Origin: Jaltomata sinuosa
Lineage: Eukaryota > Streptophyta > Magnoliopsida > Solanales > Solanaceae
Direction: 5' to 3'
Assembly: GCA_003996215.1 (NCBI GenBank)
Contig: QJPP01000457.1
Coordinates: 124,001-188,000, forward strand
Length of the DNA: 64,000 bases
Below are positions 48,535 through 60,129 of the stretch, piece after piece (within the stretch, counting starts at the first letter, position 1; the number at the start of each line of letters is the position of its first letter). The notes below the pieces were generated by a model. It saw only the letters and a list, made by a program, of their open reading frames with translations, did no database searches and was not told the origin of the DNA. The translations under genes were made by a program, and so were the position numbers.

Positions 48535-51500
48535 TGTAACACCTTGGAATTTGAATTAGCTTTTAAACTTAGAATCTCTGAAAAGTTTGAAGTTTCCAGG
48601 GATCACGAGCCCAAACCATGAGCCATGGACTGAACCACGAGTCGTGGAAAGGACTCGTGAAACTAGTCCTGCAGACCATCCTCAAGTCTGAGAACCACGA
48701 CTGGGTTTTACAATTTGTGGATGGTTCCACGGGTTATGGAACCAGTCCATGGAACTCAGACTGAGGACAATCAATTCCTTCAGCAACCACAAATGGTTTC
48801 TACAACTCGTGGATGGTTCCACGAGTATGTTGTTAACTCATAGAACCAAGTTCCACAGTTGTTCTTTTAGGCCAGGAACCATGAGTCGTTGTTGAGTCTA
48901 CGACTCATGGACTGCCCTCGTGGAACCTGAAGCCGTAGTTTTAAGTTATTTTTTAAAATTAAATTCCTAGGTTATTTTGAAAATTTTCCACTTTTTTAAT
49001 TCCTAAGTGAGGTCGTTTTAGACTCTTTTAGTAGAGTTTTATCCCTAATTAGTCTAAGTTCTCTCCCAAACTCTCATTCAACTTCTAAAAGAGGAAAAGG
49101 TCTCCTTCCTCCCAAGTTTCAATCTCCATGCAAAGGGTTCATCTTCAAGCCTCCGTTCTTCTCATCCTAGCTTAAGAAAACTTCAATTCAGGTATGTGAG
49201 TATTCAATAAGGGATTCTTTCACCCTTATGCTCAAAAACCCCAAATTTCATATGGATTTTCATGAATTTCAAAATAGAGTTCTTATCCAATTCTCATGGA
49301 CTTTTCTATAAATTATTTTCCCATAATTTTATTATTAATTTCAATTCTAAATTGCATGAATTTTGTATGGGTTTTGCTAGTGAGTTCCTACTTCATGAAT
49401 TAAAGGCTTAGTCTAGCCAATTTTGCATGTATGGATTGATTTAAGTAAATTGACATATTTTATAGCATGATCTCATGAATTTTCAAGCAAATGCATGCCT
49501 AATTCCTATTTTATGAAATCATGCATGATTATGGAATTGAACTAGTGTCATGCAAACTTCCAAGACATGGATTATTATAAAAGACAAGACACTCGATGTG
49601 CCATCAATACTCATGAATGATTTTCAAAAATAAGGTTCGTGAGTATTATGAAGATCCGGGTTGTAATCATGATTATCTGAGCATTATGATATATATTTTG
49701 GGAGTAGTATTTAGCACTAAGCAATGAGGGTTCTAGATAAACCAAGTCTAAAACAACGTTGCTACTGTAGGTTGTCCATTGTGGCTTATGACAGGATCCT
49801 TATAAACATGGTTTTAACCTTGGCCGGTTAGGACAACCTTTTTCAGTATGGGTGTATGACACCGGACTCCATGGTGCTCAACATGGTTTATGTGTCGTGA
49901 CCCAATTTCTCGGTCATGATGGCACCTATAACTCCCCAGTACGCGAACCAATCCCCTTAGCCCGGAACGATCAGTAATGGGCTACTAGCTAACAGTTAAG
50001 CAGAAGAAATGATATAATCGATCGGAAGCAAAGGAAACAAGATGAAAAGATAAATAACAAGAATATGTAAACATATGCGAAATCTAAACCAAACCCCAAA
50101 ACCTGGTATAATAGTATAGAGCCAGAACTACATATAACTACAAACGATCCAAAATAATATACACAGATGTCTCCGAATGGTAATAGAGTACATAAAGCAA
50201 AAGATAAACTAAATCTAAGCTCGGGTCGCCAAGAGCTCACCCTTAGTCTGAAGTAGTCCCCAAAAGATCTCCGAGAATGAATCACAATGATCTAGCAGCG
50301 ATGGCCCATGCTAAGATCTGCACCAGAAGATACAGAGTGTAGTATGAGCACCAAATGCGAAGCATAAGGTACCCAGTAGGTATCATAGGCTCACTAGGCA
50401 CATATAAAATAAAAGGGCAGTAATAGACAGAATAGAAGCAAGTAGTCACGGAAATCAACAAAAAAAGATACACAGGAACTAGCCCAGCGGGAAGACAACA
50501 GAAACAGCATGTAAGGACAACAAGTAGAATATATACACAACAGGCACATGTGAAAGTAAGAAATGACGCACCTGGGACCCTCGCAATAATAGTATACACA
50601 TAATAGGCTTAAGAAGTGGACGGTATACTGGTAACCTCAAGTATAAGGGATGGGAGAGAAGAGTAAATATAGACATGCTCGGAAACCAAGAATCAATAAA
50701 CAAACTAATCATATCAATCTCAAAACCAGAACTAACAACATTGCAGTATTATCTCAAAATCATAATCGTGATAGGGGATAGTATCAGGATAAAGTAACAA
50801 GAGTCTACCTACAGTCTCTCGGCCGCCCATACAACCGTGGAACACAATCAAGTGAAAACAAACCCTCCAGCATCCCATAATACCGGAGCGTACAATCAAC
50901 AAACAGCAAACAAGGATGGAACCTCAAACACTGGATGATATGATGCATGATAACCTCAGGGTGGGATAGAAACTCTGTATGTACCTCCTCCGGTGTCGAT
51001 CGGGTCCAGCAGGTAGGTTCCATGGAAGGACACTGCATGTATACCTCTACTCCACCATATACCCTCCCTCCGACACATGTAGCCCAAATCCCCAGGACCG
51101 AACGACAAAGTCCATGGAGGTCCCGAACCCCATACTAAAATTCAGTATCAAGACATGTCATCCGGAAGCAAATCCGGGTTCAAGATAGAGACCCAGTCTT
51201 TAATATGCATGCCCAGACCCTGTCCAGGACTAAAGTAGTGGGAAAATATCTCAAAAACCCCTCCAAGAGTGCCCGAGCGTAATTGAGTCTAAATAGTAGA
51301 AAGTCATCTCAGATGCTCAGTCCGACTGAGACTAAAATCATCCTAGTTTAGTAAAAAACTCAACTAGTACCCCAACCCTACCGAGTCTAGCGTTAATAGT
51401 AAAACTGGTGATAGAAATTATAATTTATCCTTGTTTTACCCCAAGAAGATTCATAAGTTAAATCAAACCATTTTCAGTTCATTTTCTATCGAAAACGGGG

Positions 51501-53514
51501 CCCCGGGGCTATGCAAGGTTTAGAAAATAATTCCAGTAAGCCCAAAGCCAAAACCATAGTAAAACATGGATAAATCCTCATTATATGCATGGAAATGAAT
51601 GATAAACACAAATAGCCGCCCAGCAGCTCACAATCAACCTATCGGCCCTGCACAGGCCCACAGCTACTCAGCAAGCATAACCAGCTTAGAAGGATATTTC
51701 TATGTCCGGGACTCGTGGATATTTCCAATAACCCACCTTCTATGTTCCAAAGTCAACAAGGACTCACAGGACCATAAAGGTAAATAAAATGTATCGGCAA
51801 GTACTACAAGCATCGGAAGAACAAAAGTAGGTGGACATGAATAAAGCGGTCAAGGTCTGTGGTACCAACCTAATAATCCAACCCAAGGATGCCAGATAGT
51901 ATAATTTTATCTAATATATGCTAAGTCTAGGGAGTTTAGACCATAACCTACCTATCGTTTGATGACAAGCTGCTAGGACGATGATGTCCAAGCCCGAACT
52001 GCTCCGAGAAGCTCCAAAATGAAATCAAACTCGGGAACCTTCACCTTGGGAATTATCCTCTACTCCTTCCAATTGATTTGGGGCAAATTATTTACCTGCA
52101 TATGCTTGGTGTAATATACGGGGATAGTAATTTAGTGTTGAGAAAAAATGGAGACGATGGAACACAACAATTGAAAGCATAAGTGGAGGGAAAAAGTGTG
52201 GAGATAGCATTGTCCAAAGGAGAACATGGGACTCACCCATCGATCTTATGTTCCAGCAACATCTAGATGCAACTCTTTATAAATTATACCTGCCCCTTTT
52301 ACTTACACGTATAAGGGGAGGTGGCAATATAAAAAGAATACTTTTCCCCCGTTATTTATCTACTCGGGTATTGCATAAATTCATGGTAAATAAATATAGC
52401 TTTTTGAATATACCATAATTAATAAAAAATTATTTCAAATAAAACCTACTATATTATAATAATAATTTTCAACATAACTAAGTTTACTATCTCCGTTAAA
52501 ATATTAATAACCTATAAAACTCTTATAAAATAAATACATACACAAATATATCATAATAAAAGTATTTTTCAGACATTTAAAATATTTTAGGAAGGCAATA
52601 AAAATATAACTTTTTACCACATTCAACTTTTAAATAAAATATTTTTAATTACGCGCGGTGTTAATAAAATTCTCAATTTTAGGTTCGCAAATCACCATCG
52701 CACGATTTTGATACTCAGCTTCTAAGATAGGAAATTATTCATAAAGACCAACCGAACGGCCAGGGTACCAAACCACCGATCTCAGAAAGCCATAAATGAC
52801 TTGGGGCCGCTACATGAAAGCTCTAACAGTACAAGAAAAGCATAAACGCGGGAATGGCCAGAAGGGTCATCACATTATGTCGGTTAAGCGAAACTCTTCT
52901 ATGAATGTTTTCAAGCTTTCAAGTTATATTATATCTTACTTTGAAACTTTACCTATTACTCTACATCTTATGCTTCAATTATGATTTTTACTATGTTTTC
53001 TTCTACTATGCATGAACTCTGACTTAAGCATGTTTTTAAGCACATTTAATCACGTTATTGCATACACTCACATACTTAGTACTGATGCATATTCTCGCGC
53101 TGCATCCTATCATGATGCAGATTCAGGCTCTTGATCCCAGACTCGTGGCTAGAGACCGGTAGGAGTTCCAGTCCAGAGTTGGTGAGTCCTCATCCTTCGA
53201 GGACTAGTATCAGTGTAGCTATCTTATTATCTTTCTTTCAGTACTTAGAGTTAGCTGGGGTCTTATCTCAACAACTTATTATGTCAGTTTAGAGGCTTTT
53301 TCAGACATAGCTAGATATTTTCTATTTGAGTCTCAGATTTTACTACTCTTAGACCTTTATCTCATGTTTAGTTGATTGACTACTTCCATTATTTATGCTT
53401 CCGCTATGTTGTTATCATATTGCTTACGTCATGCTAAGGCCAAAGGGTTAGCTTAGGGTCACTTGTGATCCTAAGTCCTGTGTTACACCTTGGGAGTAGC
53501 CTTGGGGCGTGACA
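48535..53514 (+). repeat. LTR-b (middle LTR) of element D, interrupted
   Basis: Starts TGTAACACCTTGG and ends GGGGCGTGACA. The solo LTR at 49893-52874 and its second TTATG account for 2987 bp, which leaves 1993 bp, exactly the length of LTR-a. It is both the 3' LTR of internal 1 and the 5' LTR of internal 2. Confidence 0.88.
49893..52874 (-). mobile_element. Solo LTR related to the A/B family
   Basis: 2982 bp on the minus strand from TGTGATGACCCTTCTGGCC (at 52874) to AATTGGGTCGTGACA-type end (at 49893), flanked by perfect TTATG duplications (49888-49892 and 52875-52879). Its ends and much of its body resemble the LTRs of A and B (for example the GGTGCCATCATGACC end and the AAGTCATTTATGGC start), but it has a private AT-rich stretch at 52300-52690. 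No internal region remains, so the rest was lost by LTR-LTR recombination. Confidence 0.9.
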
Positions 53515-53518
53515 AACT

Positions 53519-53530
53519 TGGTATCAGAAC
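53519..53530 (+). other. Primer binding site, internal 2 of D
   Basis: TGGTATCAGAAC follows LTR-b after four bases and matches the initiator Met tRNA primer site in its first ten bases. The same site in internal 1 (43514 on) reads TGGTATCTCAAC. Confidence 0.75.
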
Positions 53531-53725
53531 ATTAGGTTCAAGAGTCCTAGGGTGTCTGAAAGTCGCATCAAGTAGAGTCTCCTTCATGGATGTGAAGTAT
53601 TCCACACTTATGAGAGGAAAGCTACAAGACGTTTTAGGAAAAAATTCACTTCTTTCATGATCAATATCATGTGATAGAATCTAACTCTATTACTCCACTA
53701 ATCCAATCTTTATGCATTTCAGATT

Positions 53726-54830
53726 ATGCCTCCTCGTCATGCCATGCCTCATAGGGCCAATGCCCAAAATGCTAATCCTATAGTTCCATACCATAAGGTC
53801 ACTAATGCGGAGTTCAGGAATGCCATTCAGATGTTGGCTCATGCAATGGCCAACCAGGCCAATCCACCGGCACCTGTTCCCGCTAACCCTCATAGTGAGG
53901 CAGTTGTGGCCAGAGTTTGAGACTTCATTCGTATGAATCCACCTGAGTTATTGGGTTCTAAGGTTGGTGAAGATCCGCAAAATATCATGGATGAGGTGAA
54001 GAAGATTTTGGAGGTGATTCAAGTTGTTGGTATAGACGGAGTTGAGCTAGTTTCCTATCAGCTCAAGGATGTGGCTCACATTTGGTATACTTAGTGGAAG
54101 GGTGCTAGAGCTAGAGATGCGGTCCCTATGACTTGGGAGTGCTTTGAGAGAGATTTTCTTGATTGGTTCTTCCCTAGGGAGTTGAGGGAGTCTAAGGCTG
54201 AATAGTTCATGAATTTGAGGCAAGGATATATGTCAGTTCAGGAATATGGATTGAGGTTCACCCAACTTTCTCGATATGCTCCTTCTATGGTGGTTTATCC
54301 GAGGGATCGGATGAGCAAGTTCATTTATGGGGTGTCAGACTTGGTGAAAAGGGAGTGCAGGTCCTCTATGCTTTTGGGGGACATCAATATCTCTAGATTT
54401 ATGACACATGCCCATCATATTAAAGGTGATAAGTTAAAGGAAATGGCAAGGGAAAACAAGAGGTTTAGATCAGAGAGTTTGGGTTTTAGCTATCAGAGGT
54501 CCAGAGGCGGACACCATTATTTATTTCAGAAGAGGTCATCAGGACCCGTACCTTCATCAGCTAATGCTCCTATTCAGGCCCCCAAGCTTAGGCATGATAA
54601 GTCAGGTAGAGGATCAGGTTTGTAGTCTTAGGGGAGTGTTGTAAAAGGGCCTTCCTACCCTGTTTGCAACAAGTGTGGTAAGAGTCACCCTGGTGAGTGC
54701 CTTAATGGCAAAGAGGGATGCTTTGGGTGCAGACAAATTGGTCATAGGATCAGGGATTGCCCTTCAGCCAAGAAAGGACATGGATGTGGCCGGACTTAAT
54801 CTACTTCAGCACCTCCAGTAGGTTGTCAGG
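53726..54830 (+). pseudogene. Gag relic, internal 2 of element D
   Basis: ATG at 53726 opens MPPRHAMPHRANAQNANP, and the frame stays in phase over most of Gag: EFRNAIQMLAHAMANQANP, SYQLKDVAHIWYT, FMNLRQGYMSVQEYGLRFTQ, GVSDLVKRECRSSML. It ends with two zinc knuckles at 54667-54770, CNKCGKSHPGEC and CFGCRQIGHRIRDC. Stops are TGA at about 53918, TAG near 54090 (CAG in internal 1), TAG near 54203, and TAG near 54625. It is better preserved than internal 1 at its start. Confidence 0.85.
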
Positions 54831-54939
54831 TTCAGCATGGTACCACTTTCGGCACTGGTAGCGGTCACCGCCAGAACAGTCTCTATGCTATGTCATCTTG
54901 CCAGGATCAAGAGAGTTCCCCAGATGTTATTACTGGTAT

Positions 54940-57900
54940 GTTACAAGTCTTCTCTGTCGATGTTTATGCTTTACTAGACCCCAAAGCCTCCTTATATTTT
55001 GTGACCCCTTAGTTGCTTGCAAATTTGAAGTTTGTCTTGAATTACTCTTAGAACATTTTTGTGTTTCTACTCCTATTAGTGAGTCAGTCCTAGCCAAGAG
55101 AATATATCGAAATTGTCCTATCTCAGTCCTTTAAGAGTCACTTCACTCGATCTAGTAGAGTTGGAGATGACTGATTTTGATGTTATTCTTGGTATTAATA
55201 GGTTGCATGCATGTTATAACTCAGTTGATTGTCATACCTGAGTGGTCATTTTCAAGTTTTCAAATGAACCTATCCTAGAGTGGCAAGGTAGTCCTCCATT
55301 CTCAAAGGGTTGTTTCATATCTTAGCTCAAAGCTAGGAAGATGATTTCTAAGGGTTATGTTTATCATATAGTTTGGGTTATAGATTTAGAGTCTGAAACC
55401 CCCTCTCTTTAGTCAGTTCCTATTGTGAATGAATTTCTTCAAATATTTCCCGAGGATCTGCCCAGAGTCCCTCTCGAGTGGGAGATCGACTTTGGGATAG
55501 ACCTTCTCCCATATACGTAGCCTATATTTATTCTTCCTTATAGAATGGATTCAGCAGAGCTTAAGGAATTGAAAGATCAATTGAAAGACCTTCTTGATAA
55601 GGGTTTTATTCGACCCAGCATCTCTCCATGGGGTGCTCCAGTACTATTCATGCGTAAGAAGGATGGTTCTCTCAGAATGTGTATTGACTAACGTTAGTTT
55701 AATAAGGGCAATCAAGAATAAGTATTCCATTCTTAGGATTGATGAATTGTTCGATCAGCTTCAGGGTGCTAGTTATTTCTCAAAGATCGACCTTAGATCC
55801 AGTTATCACTAGCTCCGTGTTCGAGAGTGTGACATTCCAAAGGCAGCCTTCAGAACTCGGTATGGTCATTATCAATTTATGATTATGTCTTTTGGACTAA
55901 CTAATGCTCCTACAGCCTTTATGTACTTGATGAACCGTGTGTTCAAACAGTATTTGGATATGTTAATGATTGTTTTTATTGATGATATCCTTATCTACTC
56001 TCGAAGTGAGAATGAGCATGTGGAACATTTGAGAGTTGTGTTGCAAACTCTCAAAGATCGTCAGTTATTTGCTAAGTTCAATAAGTGTTAATTCTGGATG
56101 CAGTTTGTTGCTTTTCTGGGTTATATTGTGACTGGAGGTGGTATTCGAGTTGATTCACAGAAAATAGAGGTAGTGAAGAACTGGCCTAGACTACTTCCCC
56201 GTATGATATTAGGAGCTTTTTGGATTTGGCTGGTTACTACAGGAGATTTGTGGAAGGGTTTTCTTCCATAGCTTCCCCATTGACCAAGTTGACTCAGAAG
56301 AAGGTTAAGTTTCAGTGGTCTGACGAATGTGAGAAGAACTTCCAGGAATTGAAGACTAGGTTGACCACAGCTCTAATTTTGGCTCTACCCGAGGGCTTAG
56401 ATGGATTTGTTGTGGATTCTGATTCTTCTAGGATTGGTTTAGGTTTTGTTTTGATGCAGCGTGGTAAGGTGATTGCTTATTCTTCTAGAAAGCTAAAGAT
56501 TCATGAGAAGAATTACCCGACTCATGATCTTGAGTTGGCAGCTGTGGTCTTTGCTTTGAAGATTTGAAGACACTACTTGTATGGTGTCTATGTGGATGTG
56601 TTTACCGACCATAAGAATTTTCAGTATGTGTTCACTCAGAAGGAATTGATTCTTCGTCAAAGGAGATGGCTTGAGCTTCTTAAGGATTATGATATGAGTG
56701 TGCTTTACCATCCGAGTGAGGCTAATGTAGTGGCGGATACACTTAGTAGGTTGTCTATGGATAGTGTGTCTTCGATCGAGGATGGAAAGAAGGAGTTGGC
56801 CAAGGATGTTCATAGACTTGCTCGGTTAGGAGTCTGCCTTACGGATTCGGCAGATGGTGGTGTTATTGTTCAGAATAGTTCTGAATTATCTTTAGTAGTC
56901 GAAGTGAAGGAAAAGCAAGACAGTGATCCTATTTTGCACCAGTTGAAGGGTGCAGTCCATCTGTAAAAGGTAGAGGTTTTCTCCCGAGGGGGAGATAGTG
57001 TGCTTCGATATCAAGGTCGATTGTGTATTCCTAATATAGATGGGTTGAGATATCAAATTTTTACTGAGGCTCACAGTTCTAGGTATTCTATCCACCCCAG
57101 TTCCACCAAGATGTACCGTGACCTACGGGAAGTCTATTGGTGGAATGGCATGAAGAGGAACATAGCCGATTTTGTGGCTAAGTGTTCCAACTATCAACAA
57201 GTAAAGGTAGAACATCAGCGACCAGGTGGTATGACTCAGGATATTGATCTTCCTACTTGGAAGTGGGAAGCGATCTATATGGACTTCATTACAGGCTTAC
57301 GTCATACTTACAGACAACATGATTCTATTTGGGTGATTGTCGACAGGATGACTAAGTCATCCCACTTTTTGGCTATTAAGACTACCAATTCAGCAGAGGA
57401 TTATGCCAGAATCTAAATCCATGAGATAGTCCGATTGCATGAGGTTCCATTGTCTATCATTTCAGATAGGGGTACTCAGTTCACATCCCAGTTTTGGAGA
57501 TTATTTCAGAAGGGTCTTGGTACGCAGTTTTGGCCAGGCCAAGCATACTATTCAGACCTTAGAGGATATGTTGAGAGCTTGTATGATTGACTTCAAAGGT
57601 AACTGGGATGATCACTTACCTCTTATTGAATTTTCCTACAACAACTTTTATTCTAGCATCCAGATGGCTCCTTATGAGGCACTTTATGGGCGGAGGTGTA
57701 GGTCTCATATTGGTTGGTTTGAGGTAGGTGAGGCAGCTTTGATTGGTCCAGATTTAGTTCATGAGACTATGGAGAAAGTTCAGATTATTAGGGAGAGGTT
57801 GAAGACCGCTCAGAGTCGACATAAATCATATGCAGATGTTAGAAGAAGAGAATTGGAGTTGAGGTTGATGATTGGGTATTTCTGAAGGTGTCACCCATGC

Positions 57901-58301
57901 AGGGTGTGATGAGGTTTGGTAAGAAAGGGAAACTTAGTCCCCTCTATGTAGGTCCCTACAGGATTCTGAGGAGAGTTGGTAGTGTTGCTTATGAGTTGGT
58001 ATTGCCAGCAAATCTTGAAATAGTTCACCAGGTTTTCCATGTTTCCTTGTTGAAGAAGTATGTTGGTGATCCAACCTTGATTGTACCTTTAGAGGATGTA
58101 GATGTGAAGGATAACCTCACTTATGAAAAAGTTCCCGTGGAGATTCGTGATCATCAGATTCGAAGGTTAAGGAACAAAGAAGTTGCTTCGGTGAAAGTCC
58201 TTCGGAGGAACCAGCTAGTTGAGGGAGCTACTTGGGAAGCAGAAGCATCCATGAAAGCCAAGTACCCTCATATCTTTCCTTCCGATCCAGTTTCAGCTTG
58301 A
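54940..58301 (+). pseudogene. Pol relic, internal 2 of element D (PR-RT-RH-INT-chromodomain)
   Basis: The protease motif reads LLDPKASLYFVTP (Lys for active-site Gly). Reverse transcriptase is in pieces: FIRPSISPWGAPVLF, FSKIDLRSSYH (stop), MSFGLTNAPTAFM, FIDDILIYSRSE (55975 on). RNase H and connection: YYRRFVEGFSSIASPLTKL, GFVLMQRGKVIAYSSRKL, TDHKNFQYVFTQKEL, YHPSEANVVADTLSRL. Integrase: HHCC region near 57090-57210, DRMTKSSHFLAIK, ISDRGTQFTSQFW-like context at 57460 in another frame, then a deletion of about 30 bp and QAKH (57534-57546) where Glu is expected. The last frame, 57888-58301, gives KLSPLYVGPYRILRRVG, FHVSLLKKYVGDPT and a chromodomain-like tail ending at TGA 58299. More stops than internal 1. 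Confidence 0.9.
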
Positions 58302-58534
58302 GGTAATAGTTTTCTCCTTAGTATGTCCCTCCAATTCTACTCAATCAGTTTTCCTTATGATCCTAGCATGTAGTCATGTTTTCGGAGTTAGTTCAATCAT
58401 GTTTATAAGATGGAACTCAGTTATCATGCTTGTTCTTCAGTTTCCATGTTCTGTTGGTTGGTTTGGTTGTTTTCTCTCCAATTTTTCCTTACTTAGTCTT
58501 CATTCGAGGATAAATGATCCTAAGGGAGGGATAT

Positions 58535-60124
58535 TGTAATACCCCAGAATTTGAATCAGCTTTTAAACTTAGAATCTCTGAAAAATTTGAAATTTCCAGG
58601 GATCACGAGCCCAGACCATGAAATGTGGACTGAACCACGAGTCATGGAAAGGACTCATGAAACCAGTCCTGCACACCATCCTCAAGTCTGAGAACCACGA
58701 CTGGGTTTTACAATTCGTGGATGGTTCCACGGGTCATGGAACCAGTACGTGGAACTTAGACTGAGGGCAATCAATTCTTTCAGTAACCATGAATAGTTTC
58801 TATGACTCATGGATGGTTCCACGAGTCATGCTGTTAACTCGTAGAACCAAGTTCTGCAGTTGGTCTTTTAGGCCAGGAACCACGAGAACAAACCATGAGT
58901 CATGGTTCATCTACAACTTGTGGACTGCCCTCGTGGAACCTAAAGACGCAGTTTTAAGTTATTTTTCTAAATTAAATCCTTAGGTTATTTTGGTAATTTC
59001 CCACCCTTTTAACTCCTAAGTGAGGTCATTTTGGACTCTTTAAGTAGGGTTTTATCCCTAATTAGTCTAAGTTCTCTCCCAAACTCTCATTCAACTTCTA
59101 AAAGAGGAAAAGGTCTCCTTCCTCCCATGTTCCAAGCTCCAAGCTAAGGTTCATCTCCAAGCCTCCATTTTGCTCATCCTAGGTTAAGAAATATTCAATT
59201 CAAGTATGAGAGTATTCAATAAGGGATTCTTTCACCCTTATGCCCAAAACCCCCCAAATTTTACATGGATTTTCATGAATTTCAAATTAGGGTTCTTACC
59301 CAATTCTCATGGGATTTTCTATAAATTATTTTTTCATAATTCTATTATGAATTTCAATTCTAAATTGCATGAATTTTGTATGGATTTTGCAAGTGAATTC
59401 CTACTTCATGAATTGAAGGCTTAGTCTAGCCAATTTTGCATGTATAGATTGATTTATGTAAATTGACATATTCTGTAGTATGATCTCATGAATTTCAAGA
59501 AAATGCATGCCTAATTCCTATTTTATGAAATGATGCATGATTATGGAATTTAACTAGTGTCATACAAACTTCTAAGATATGGATTATTATAGAAGACAAG
59601 ACACCCGATGTGCCATCAATACTCATGAATGAATTTCAAAAATAAGGCTTATGAGTATTATGAAGATCCGGGTTGTAAACATGATTATGTGAGAATTATA
59701 ATATATATTTTAGGACTAGTATTTAGCACCGATCGATGAGGGTTCTAGATAACCCAAGTCTAACACTATGTTGCCACCGTAGGTTGCCCATTGTGGCTTA
59801 TGATAGGATCCTTATGAATATAGTTCTAACATTAGCCGGTTAGGACAACCTTTTTTGGTGTGGGTCTATGACACCTGACTCTATGATGCTCAACATGGTT
59901 TATGTCGGTTAAGAAAAACTCCTCTATGAATGTTTTGAGTCTCAGATTTTACTACTCTTAGACCTTTATCTCATGTTTAGTTGAATTGACTATTTCCATT
60001 ATTTATGCTTCCGCTATATTGTTATCATATTGCTTACATTATTCTAAGGCCAAAGGGTTAGCTTGGGGTCACTTGTGATCCTAAGTTCTGTGTTATTCCT
60101 AGGGGGTAACCTCGGGGCATGACA
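58535..60124 (+). repeat. LTR-c of element D (internally deleted)
   Basis: Starts TGTAATACCCCAG and ends GGGGCATGACA. At 1590 bp it is about 400 bp shorter than LTR-a and LTR-b. The missing part, equal to about 42906-43318 of LTR-a, falls at 59936/59937 where TGAATGTTTT joins GAGTCTCAG. Confidence 0.9.
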
Positions 60125-60129
60125 AGGTT

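Larger units (their letters stand above)
41517..60124 (+). mobile_element. Element D: tandem Ty3/gypsy chromovirus (3 LTRs, 2 internals)
   Basis: An 18,608-bp insertion with outer ends TGTAACACC and GGGGCATGACA, flanked by perfect AGGTT duplications (41512-41516 and 60125-60129). The order is LTR-a 41517-43509, internal 1 43510-48534, LTR-b 48535-53514 (interrupted by a solo LTR), internal 2 53515-58534, LTR-c 58535-60124. The C-terminal chromodomain after integrase and the gag/pol order place it in the plant chromoviruses, probably the Tekay/Del lineage. One duplication pair around the whole suggests a single insertion later made tandem by LTR-LTR recombination. Confidence 0.88.
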
